Below are positions 32,164-40,452 of a stretch of 64,000 nt of DNA, piece by piece. The stretch comes from Diacronema lutheri (Eukaryota; Haptophyta; Pavlovophyceae; Pavlovales; Pavlovaceae), in contig JAGTXO010000015.1 in assembly GCA_019448385.1 (NCBI GenBank), forward strand, positions 62,001-126,000, written 5' to 3'. The notes beneath the pieces were generated by a model, which was not told the origin of the DNA, did not search any database, and worked only from the letters and a program-made list of their open reading frames with translations. The position numbers were made by a program, and so were the translations under genes. Each line of letters begins with the position of its first letter. Positions within the stretch are counted from its first letter, which is position 1.

Positions 32164-34417
32164 TTAGAGTAGCTGCAAGCAAGCAGGCGTGCCCCTGGCT
32201 CCAGCAGCCGTGTCGCTCACGTCGGCCGCCGGCGTAGCCCCCAAACCCAGCCTGAGCGGCGCCTGAGGCAGCCACGCGGCGCGTCTTCTCAGTCTGCGCC
32301 TTTGGGTGTTCCGCAGCACGAGCCCGACGAGGGCGACGAGCGAGCCACCCACGACGCCAAACGCCGCGCAGCCAAGCAATGCCCCACGTGGTCGTCGCCC
32401 TTCGCGTCCGAGCGGCGCTGCGGCAACGCCGTCGTCGCGCAGCGCGTGGCTCCCGCCTGCACCGCCATGCTGCGCGCTCACGCGCGCGCTGTACTGGCGC
32501 AGCACGGTGCGAGTGTCGTATATGCTGTACTCCGTGTTGGCCGTGCGGCGGAGCGCCTGCGCGCTCCACAAGGCGGCGAAGCGTGGGTGCAGGCGCGCGG
32601 GGTCGCACGAGTCGGTGCGTGCGGTCGCCTTGGAAGGGGGACACGTAGGGCACAGCTCGCCCGTGCACGCGCGGCTGACGCGCCTCGCCGCCACGTCCAC
32701 CACACCGCGCAGCCGAGCCGGCCCATGGACCCGCCACGCTCGCACGAAATACCACGCGCGCGCAGCTTCACGACGGTATGCGCGCGTGCACGAGCGCAGC
32801 GGCGCGCCGAGCGCAGCGCGTGCACCTGCTCGCGCGTGCAGCCGAAGCAATAGTGCGTTGAGAATGAGTAGGCGAATGCCGGCGGAAGAGGCGAGTCGGC
32901 CGGGCGCCCGAGCGCGCGCGCGCAGTGCTCCGTGTCCCACACGCCCATGCGCAGGCCGGTCTCGAGGCTGCCGCACGCGAAGCCCGCGAAGAGAAGACCC
33001 TCGCCTCTGCCCGGCGGCGATGGCGGCGCGTGCGGCGGCGGCGGCGAGCGCGCGGCCGGGTGCGGCGGCCGCGACGGTGTGGGCGGCGGAGATGGCGAGC
33101 TCGGCGGGGGGCGAGGCGAGCCGGGCGGCGCGTGCGGCGGGCGGTGCGGCGGCGCGGCGGGGTGCGTCTCGTAGATGTCGAACGCGTTGTTCTTCACGCG
33201 CCGGTTCACCTCGCCTTGCGTGCACCCGAAGCACGTCCGTTGCACGGGCGACAGGGCAAAATACGGCTTGTTCACTGTCGATGCGACCGCGTGCTGACAC
33301 TCGAAGGGCGACGAGATGCGGATCTGCACGGGCGAGCCGCAGGCGAAGCCAGAGTAGATGGCCGTCACGAAGAAGGGCGGCGCCGGAGGCGGAGGCTCGG
33401 GCGGGCTCGGCGCCGCCGGCGGTGGGCGCGGCGGCGACGGCGCTGCGCGCGGCACGCGGCGCGGGCGCGGCGTGCGACCGAGCGGCGCGGGCGCAATGTA
33501 ACCGTCGCAGCGCGTGCAGCAGGGGCCTGGCGCGCGCGCGTTCGCGCGCTCGGTACGCTCGCCGTCCGGACACGTCCGGAACCGACGCGGCGCTGTGGCA
33601 CCGCACGCGCCAAGTGCGCGCGGAGGGTCGGACGACGGCGGGCGAGGGCGGACAGCAATGGCGCCTATGGCGGCACGGCGGCGCATCGAGGGGCGCAGCT
33701 GCGGCACGCACGGGCGCGCGCGCGACCGGCGCGCGCGCGACGGGCACGAAGGCGTGGCCTGCCGTTCCCCAGCGCTCGCGTGCCCGCTGCCGCGCGCCGC
33801 GCGCGCGCCGCGCGCGTACAGGTTGGCGCGCCTCGCCGGCGGCCAAATGAGGCACCGAACCATGCGTCCGGAAGGTGACGCGCGAGCTCGGCAAAGTGGG
33901 CGTGGGAGGCGGGCGCGGGCGCGGCGCAAGACGTGGCGAGCTGGACCAATGCGGCGGGTAGCGGCGCGCGGAACGAGTTGCACGCGCTCAGGTGCGCGAC
34001 GAGCGACTGGAAGGCGGCGGTGCACGGCTGAGACGCACACGCCGCGCCGCGCAGCATGCCGCCGAGGTCCGCCGCGTCGCCGCTCTCGACGACGGGCCAG
34101 AGCGGCTTGCCGCATTCGGAGCAGAGCACGTTCATCAGCATGCCGCCGAGCTCCATCGACGAGCACTCTGGCTGCGTGTCGACAAGCGAGCGCATCACGT
34201 CGTAGAAGCTCTGGCACGTCGGATGGCACAGCTCCGCGATGCTGACGCGCGCGGGTGGCGTCTCGTATCCGGAGGGATGCTCATACGGCGACATGCAACG
34301 CGGCGCTCCCGCCGCCGCGCGCGCGCGCCGCGGCGCGAGCTCGCCGCTCAGCAGCAGCAACAGGACAGGAAGGCGTGCGTGCCGCCAACCCGATCCCGAC
34401 TCGCGCCCTGCCGCCAT
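32164..34417 (-). CDS. Secreted/type I membrane protein, two Cys modules on proline-rich linkers
   Basis: ATG 34417 opens a signal peptide (LPVLLLLLSGELAPRRARAA). Exon 1 ends at 33856; intron 33855-33527 (GTGCCT ... CCAG); exon 2 starts at 33526. The last exon ends at 32164 and its 5' edge, near 32670-32690, is unsure. The N-terminal domain has LCHPTCQSFYDVM, PECSSMELGG and VLCSECGKPLWP. Two related modules follow, each with GFACGS and, about 50 residues on, CFGCT (SPVQRTCFGCTQGEV; STHYCFGCTREQ), separated by PPSSPSPPPTPS-like hydroxyproline-type spacers. Near the C terminus ALLGCAAFGVVGGSLVALVG is a membrane span followed by a basic tail. It resembles cell-wall or scale-matrix proteins; function unknown. 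Confidence 0.7.
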
Positions 34418-34511
34418 CCCGCCTTTGAAAGCTGGAACTGCGGAAGGGAACAGGCGGAAAAACACGCGCCTCTCTTCCCCATTATTATTATTCTATTCCA
34501 CGGCGACATTA

Positions 34512-34949
34512 CTGCCCGTTGGGTCTGAGTTCGCGGACGAAGGAATAGGAGAGACCCGCGCGCGAAAAAGCGAAAATGGCCGCGAGAGGTGCGCGCGCGC
34601 GTCGCGTCGGCCCCGCGGGAGGTGGCGCGGTGCGTGTCGCGCTATGCGTGTCGCCGCTGCGAGTGGGGGTTCCTGACATACCCGGGAACCCCGCTCTCAT
34701 AACCGCGACACGTGCAGGCGGCGCGGCCGCAGCGCCGCGAGCGGCGTCATCATCGGCGTCGGTCGCGGGCACCGGCTCTCGGTCGAGGTCATGAAGATCA
34801 TCCTGCGGCGGCTATTTTCTCGGCAGGAGCGCGGTGAGGATTGCGGATGACCTCCACACATCCACCGACACGCTCACGGAGTCGATCGTCCGCGCCACCA
34901 TCGAGCGGTACGAGGCCACCGGCATCGTCGATTCCCAGCCGAACAAGCC
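34512..34949 (+). repeat. Left terminal inverted repeat of the Tc1/mariner-type element
   Basis: Reverse complement of 36816-37252 with few differences (for example TTGGG against TTTGG near the tip). It carries the same HTH-coding stretch in the plus direction. Confidence 0.92.
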
Positions 34950-34954
34950 ACACG

Positions 34955-36538
34955 CTCGGTGAGCCGGCAGCGGACGGCGGCGTCGCGGACGGTGTCGCCG
35001 TGCCGGCCCCGGGTTCCCAAAATGGCCAGGACCCCGCCGCCGCAGCTGCGACATCCGCCGCGCCCGGCCCGCCGGCCGGCGCAGGCGCGCTCGCGGCCCT
35101 CCGCTTGGACGCGGACGCCGGCGCGCGCGCTGGCCTTGGTCGCGTCAAGGTCGCGCGCGCCGGTTCGTTGGACAAGGCGATAGCCGACAAGATGACGCGA
35201 GCGAAGCGCAAGGCCGACCAAGACGAGGCCGATCGCGCGCGCGAGACCTCGGCGCCGGCTGGCGCGCGACCCCGCGTGCCGAGGGTTACCATGTACTCGC
35301 CTACAACAATTGGCGCGCTGCCGCAGCGCTCGTCTCGCAAGCCCAGCGCTGGCGCAACGAAGCCGCCCGAGAAAGCGGCTCCAGTGCGCGCCCTCGCCGG
35401 CGGCGGGGCCGGCGCGAAGGCCGGTAGCTCGAGCGCGCTGCCACGAGCACGAGCCGGACGAGCACGAGCCGGCGCGTGGGCTTGCGGCGGTGCCCGCGCA
35501 GGATTCGCTCAAGTCGTGGCGGACGACTCCGAGGAGGAGGGGAAGGCTTTGGAGACGCTGCGCGTGTACCTCGTGTCCTTTGACGCGTACGTTGATGCCC
35601 TCTACGTTGATGCCCTCAAGCCGGGCGAGCCATTGTGCGTCAAGCTGGGCGCCAACTCGGGGGACAACGATGCGATCACTCGCGTGCAAGCTTTAAAAAG
35701 GGCCAAGCTCCTCGTCAGTATAGCGCGGAGGCCGCGGAGCTCGCCAAGTCGGAGGCCGCGCGCACGCAGAGGAGAACAAGGTGCACTTTGCGCCTGCGCT
35801 CGGGGAGAAGGCGCAAGCGCAGGCCCGGTCGGCTGAGACGCGCGCCAACAAGGACGAGGCGGCCGCAAAGGCGGCGGAGATCAAAGCCGCGCAGCTTGAG
35901 GAGCGCACGGCGGAGACGAGCGATGTGTCGGCGCGCCGGCCCGGCGCGCGAGACGCGTCGCGCCGCTAATCGCGCTCGACCGGCGAAGACGGTGAGGATG
36001 ACGAAGCAAGCGCTTCCGCGCCGCTACGCGCTCTCGTTGGTCTACAAGCAGCCGACGGCTTTTACGCGCTGGTCGAGAGCCGCGACGTGCTCACCACGCT
36101 CCTACGCTCGACGCACGACTCGGCTCACGGCAACCTGCCGCAGCCGCCTCACTCCCTTCGGCTCTACCGGATCGGCATCAGCGAGAGGTCGGCGCGCCCG
36201 CAGTGTTCGTCCGCCTGACGCTGATCACCGACGATGCCGACGTGGCGTGCAGGTTTTACGCGCCGAGCGGCGCGCAGCAGGACTTGGACATCTGCATTCT
36301 TTACCTTGTCGTCGAGGTGACGCCCCCGCCCAAGCACCCTGGCAAGGTCGGTGGCGGCGGCCTCGTGGCGTCGGGCGGCTGGGCCGGCGCGTTCGGTGCC
36401 TGCTCCGCGCCTGTGCCGGCGCCGCAGTCCATTGCTCCCACTATGCCGGCCGCTCAGAGCGTGGCGCTCGCGCAGCAGGTCGCGCAGGCGCTCGAGTTGT
36501 GCAAAGTTGGCTGGGATGCGACCGCGCAGGCGTGAATC
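34955..36538 (+). other. Interior cargo of the transposon, coding-like, unidentified
   Basis: Plus-strand frames are protein-like: KVARAGSLDKAIADKMTRAK and GARPRVPRVTMYSPTTIGAL (~35140-35310), LETLRVYLVSFDAYVDALY (~35550-35600), a helical AETRANKDEAAAKAAEIKAA (~35840-35900), and VFVRLTLITDDADVACRFY with LDICILYLVVEV (~36200-36320). Frames change between these parts, so introns or decay must intervene. A 15-bp direct repeat TACGTTGATGCCCTC occurs twice at ~35588-35617. No family recognised; a captured host gene is possible. Confidence 0.45.
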
Positions 36539-36610
36539 AAGGCTGCTGAGCACATCAACAGCAGCGTCGAGCGCGCGCAGCTGTTCCTCAGCATGCCCGA
36601 GGTGTTCTTC

Positions 36611-36975
36611 TTCGTCGCGGGCCGCTTGGACGCGCTGCATCTTCTTGAGCGAGAGGCCGGCGGCGCAGAGGTTGTAGTGAATGTACTCGCGCGTGAACGC
36701 CTTGAGCGTGACGGCCTGCAGCTCGGCCGCAATCTCGCTTAAGTAAAGTCACGGTTGCTCCGCCATGATCGCGAGCATCAGCTCCTGGTCGAGCTCGCTC
36801 ATGAGCTTCGCGCACGGCTTGTTCGGCTGGGAATCGACGATGCCGGTGGCCTCGTACCGCTCGATGGTGGCGCGGACGATCGACTCCGTGAGCGTGTCGG
36901 TGGATGTGTGGAGGTCATCCGCAATCCTCACCGCGCTCCTGCCGAGAAAACAGCCGCCGCAGGATGATCTTCATG
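36611..36975 (-). pseudogene. Tc1/IS630-type transposase DNA-binding remnant
   Basis: One minus frame reads SAVRIADDLHTSTDTLTESI, then RYEATGIVDSQPNKPCAKLM and SELDQELMLAIMAEQP, a stop codon, and in the same frame LYLSEIAAELQAVTLKAFTR, NLCAAGLSLKKMQRVQAARD. This is the two-part HTH region of Tc1/mariner/IS630 transposases (LxLxEIAxEL, GLSxKKxQ). The in-frame TGA lies at about 36753-36755. A DDE domain does not follow; downstream minus coding (to 36164) is unlike it. Not a working transposase. Confidence 0.75.
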
Positions 36976-37252
36976 ACCTCGACCGAGAGCCGGTGCCCGC
37001 GACCGACGCCGATGATGACGCCGCTCGCGGCGCTGCGGCCGCGCCGCCTGCACGTGTCGCGGTTATGAGAGCGGGGTTCCCGGGTATGTCAGGAACCCCC
37101 ACGCGCAGCGGCGACACGCATAGCGCGACACGCACCGCGCCACCTCCCGCGGGGCCGACGCGACGCGCGCGCGCACCTCTCGCGGCCATTTTCGCTTTTC
37201 GCGCGCGGGTCTCTCCTATTCCTTCGTCCGCGAACTCAGACCAAACGGGCAG
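36816..37252 (-). repeat. Right terminal inverted repeat of the Tc1/mariner-type element
   Basis: Mirror of 34512-34949. On the minus strand it encodes the first HTH and leads directly into the transposase remnant. The outer edge lies only 20 bp from the start codon of the FBP1-like gene (37274). Confidence 0.92.
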
Positions 37253-37273
37253 TACGTATTGCCGACGACGAAT

Positions 37274-39009
37274 ATGCTCGCTCTCAAGGTGCGCTCGAGC
37301 GCAGCGTGCGAGCGCCGCGCGCCAGCCCGCCAACGCAGCGCCCCCGTTACGCGCTGCCTGATCGCGCTCGCGCGCGCGCCGTGCCGTTCGAGCAGCTCGC
37401 CGCTCTGCTCGCGCTCGCCACGCGCGCGCGCGCGGCGGTGTGCGGCACGTTCCCCGAGTATGAGGACATGCCAATCGAGCACGCGACCCGATTCAACCTG
37501 ACGTGGGCTCGGGATGCCAACGGCGGGCAATTTGCCAAGATCGACACGGCCGCGTTTGGCACGCCCGTCTCGTACATCCTCACCAAGTGCGCGAGCACGT
37601 CGCACTTTGCGACGTCGCACCCGGGCACGAACGTGTTCACCGTGCCGGTCCGCGGCCTCTTCCTGCAGGACACGGTGCAGGTTGCCCTCCTCGACGAGCT
37701 CGGCGCAGTCGACGCGCTGCGCGCCTACGCGGACACCCAGTACATCTCCTCCGCCGCGGTTCGCCGGCACATTCGCGAGAACAACGTCGTCGACGTCGTG
37801 ATGACGACGTCGCCCTTCTATGGCACAGACTACGCGCTCCTCGCGACTTTGCCGGGGATCGGCGCGTACGTCGTCAACACGTACGGCCATGCGTCGACCG
37901 TGACTCAGCTTAACGCGAGCGGCCTCGACGGCAAGGTCCTCCTCATCGACGAGCTGAGCGAGGGCACGCCGCTTGGCCGCGCAGAATGGATCAAGGTGAT
38001 GGGCCTCGTAACGGGCAAGGAGGCCCGCACAAAGTTCACGCAGATCGTGGTCCTTTACGAGTCAGCCAAGGCGTCCGCGATGGCGCAGAGCACGCCGACG
38101 GTCTGGTGGGGCGGGTGAGCGCGCCCCATCCCCCTCTCGAGCGCGCGCGCCCCCACGCCCAGCCGCTGCGCCCGAGCTTCCGCGGCGAACGCAGAGCGCG
38201 CCGGTCGGCACAGAGGCGCCGTGCCGCGCGCGCGCGCGCGCGTGCGCGCGGTCGACAGACGAGCGTTGACGTGCTCCCGCGCGCCGTGCGCGCGCGCGCT
38301 GCCCCCCCTCCCCCCCCCCCACACCGCGCGCGCTCGCGCGCGCAGCTGGTATTTGGACACATGGTATCCACCGGTCGACAACTCGTTCGTCGCCGCGCTG
38401 CTGCGCGACGCCAACGCGCAGCCCATCACGTCCGCTCCGCTCCCGTTCGCCGACGGCCTCGCGCTGGCGAAGACGGCGGAGTATTGGCTCGCCAACGGCA
38501 ACGGGTGGGGCGCGCTCGTCGACGCGATGCGCGACCAGCCCGCCATCGCTGACTTCGCCTCGGTGCGCGCCGATAAGGTCTGGGACAACGACGCGTCGGT
38601 CGCGGACACCTCGTCGGCGAACGATTGGTTCGAGTCCGCCATCGTCCGCCCGGACCGCGCGCTGCGCGAGCTGGCGGCGATTACGCACCCGGAGCTCGCG
38701 GTGCTGGTTGACGAATTCCGCTATTTTCGCCAGGTCAAGGCGGCTGACGCTGTCGACTCGTCGGACGACGACGACGACGACGATGACGGCAAGGGCAGCA
38801 CGTCGACCGGCGAGCGCGCGCCTCCGGCCAAGGTGGACGACGCCGCCGGCAGGCCCATCCTCACAGGCCTCAGCCTCGGCCTCACAGTCGGGATTGTCGT
38901 GCTCGGCGCCGTGCTCATCGCGCTCGTCGTCGGCTTGTTCTACGTGCGCGGCCGCTCGCTCGGAGCCGGCGCGAAGGTGGAGCTGACGGCGCTGGCCATC
39001 ACGGCCTAG
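37274..39009 (+). CDS. FBP1/FhuD-like iron-siderophore binding protein with C-terminal anchor
   Basis: Three exons, 37274-37288 (15 nt), 37396-38114 and 38346-39009, give 465 residues; introns start GTGCGC and GTGAGC. The tiny first exon plus exon 2 makes a signal peptide, MLALK-LAALLALATRARAAV. The body is a periplasmic-binding-protein fold of the FhuD/BtuF type: NNVVDVVMTTSPFYGTDY, LPGIGAYVVNTYGH, ELSEGTPLGRAEWIKVMGLV, then WYLDTWYPPVDNSFVAALL after the second splice. A D/E-rich linker precedes LGLTVGIVVLGAVLIALVVG, one membrane span. Diatom FBP1 has this layout and takes up ferrichrome at the cell surface; the ligand here is inferred. Start codon is 20 bp from the adjacent transposon. Confidence 0.82.
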
Positions 39010-39035
39010 GGCTCACGCGTGGGTGTTCGACGCTT

Positions 39036-39819
39036 TGTTGGGATAAAGTAGCAGACTATACGAGTCAGCTACTCCGACGTCGGAGTAGCTGACACGTATA
39101 GTCTGCTACTTTATCCCAACATAACCCGAGTTCGATCTGGGAAGTTTGTGACGGAGTTGGCTCTCTCCGCTCGGGCACAGCATGACAGCATGTCACCCGA
39201 GACGCCCGAGCTACCTAGCACCCGGCGCTCGTCGCCGCCGTCGCGCAGCCACCGGGAAACTAAGTCGCCCGCCGGCCGGTCCAAGCGAGGAGGAGCTTCG
39301 GGTATGGTCGATCAGAGCGGGCACAACGGACAAGAACCTCCTGCTGCGTACGATGGCGCGAGTTCGAATCTTGGGACACGCATGTCTTTGGGATCAGTCC
39401 GGCGGGGCGGGACCGGTGCTTTCCCGGGAGATAGGAAAGCATGGCGTCCCACACGTTCAGTGTGGGACGCGTGGCCGCGTAGGTGACTGGTGCACACAGT
39501 ACCTGGCGGTGACGAACGTGCCGAGTGCTAGGTAGCTCGGGCGTCTCGGGTGACATGCTGTCATGCTGTGCCCGAGCGGAGAGAGCCAACTCTGTCACAA
39601 ACTTCCCAGATCGAACTCGGGTTATGTTGGGATAAAGTAGCAGACTATACGAGTCAGCTACTCCGACGTCGGAGTAGCCGACTCGTATAGTCTGCTACGC
39701 CCTGATTTCGGCCTGATGTTGCGTGCGCCCTTTCGCTCGCTCCGTTTGTCCAGCCTCGGCCCCGTGCGCGCCCCTCCTGCTGACCCGCCTGTAAGCGTCG
39801 TTAGTACTTTATCCCAACA
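39036..39819. mobile_element. Foldback element with 186-bp arms, each tipped by an 86-bp palindrome
   Basis: Left arm 39036-39221 and right arm (39525 to about 39819) are inverted copies. The outer tip is itself a palindrome, 39036-39121, of two 43-base arms with one mismatch beginning TGTTGGGATAAAGTAGCAG. The right-hand copy (39625-39819) is split by a 106-bp insert, 39699-39804, flanked by TAC. The centre (39222-39524) is unique and holds an 11-bp hairpin (39444-39470) and a GAGTTCGAATCT box-B-like motif. No transposase. The arms encode identical peptides on opposite strands, which are not genes. Confidence 0.85.
39699..39804. mobile_element. 106-bp nested insertion in the foldback element
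   Basis: It interrupts the right palindrome between GTCTGCTAC and TTTATCCCAACA, sequences contiguous in the left copy (39093-39121). TAC appears on both sides (39696-39698, 39805-39807), suggesting a 3-bp target duplication. No terminal repeats are evident. Confidence 0.7.
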
Positions 39820-40232
39820 CGTATAGATGGTCAAGCCAAATCCGATCAGGGGCACGATCGGCGATCGCGCCCCGAGTGCAGCGCGGGCCATTCGGAAGGA
39901 CGTCCTTGTGAGGGAGCTCTTCGCGTTTGGCGAGCGGGGGAGCACGACGCGCAGCGTTGCTGCGGCGGCGTGCGGGCGGCGAGCAGCGGTCGGGCTGCTC
40001 GCGACGAGGCCGGAGCAGACGGCGCCGTGGCCGCCGGCGCAGGTGACGCGCGCCGACGAGCCGTAGCAAGCGTCCGTGATCCGCACGGCGGTTGGAGCGG
40101 GCCGGCTGGTGCGGCGCGCTCGGCCACGGGTGGCGGCGTGCACGGGCGTGCCGAATGCGGTACGCGTCGCCAGCCGCGCGCGACCTGGGCAGAGCCCGCA
40201 AAGCGTCGACCGCTGCGCGGCTCGGCCGTGCG
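39820..40232 (-). other. Region 3' of the Fanzor-ended gene; candidate guide-RNA/3' UTR zone
   Basis: 413 bp between the foldback element and the stop codon of the giant gene. A minus frame is open through it (ITDACYGSSARVTCAGGHGA) but has no recognised domain. In Fanzor and TnpB systems the guide RNA often overlaps the nuclease 3' end, so this stretch deserves RNA folding; I could not identify a scaffold by eye. Confidence 0.3.
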
Positions 40233-40419
40233 TCAACGCCGGCCGCGCTTCGGCCCGCGCGCGATGCCGCCGCCGGCACTGGCGCTGGCAGCTCCGCGGG
40301 CGGGGGTGCGGGCGCGAGAGCCGCCGCCGCCACCGCCGCCGCGCCCGCCGCCGTCGTCGCCACCGCCGTCGCCGCCGCCGCCTCCCCCGCCGTCATCGTC
40401 GTCGTCGCCGCCGCCGCTT

Positions 40420-40452
<33 letters not shown>

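Larger units (their letters stand above)
34512..37252. mobile_element. Tc1/mariner-type transposon with 438-bp terminal inverted repeats
   Basis: Arms 34512-34949 and 36816-37252 are near-identical reverse complements starting CTGCCCGTT / ending AAACGGGCAG, flanked by TA (34510-34511 and 37253-37254), the Tc1/mariner target. Each arm contains coding for a paired-type helix-turn-helix (SAVRIADDLHTSTDTLTESI, RYEATGIVDSQPNKP). On the minus strand the right arm continues into a second transposase-type HTH. No DDE catalytic core is visible, so the copy looks non-autonomous. The interior plus strand carries unrelated coiled-coil-type coding sequence that may be captured cargo. Confidence 0.85.

Noticed and set aside
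39290-39385. tRNA or tRNA-derived SINE in the foldback centre
   Set aside because: The box-B-like GAGTTCGAATCT is present, but no acceptor-stem pairing and only a poor box A could be found.
39148-39598. Twin peptides MTELALSARAQHDSMSPETP on opposite strands
   Set aside because: They are the two strands of the inverted arms, not a duplicated gene.
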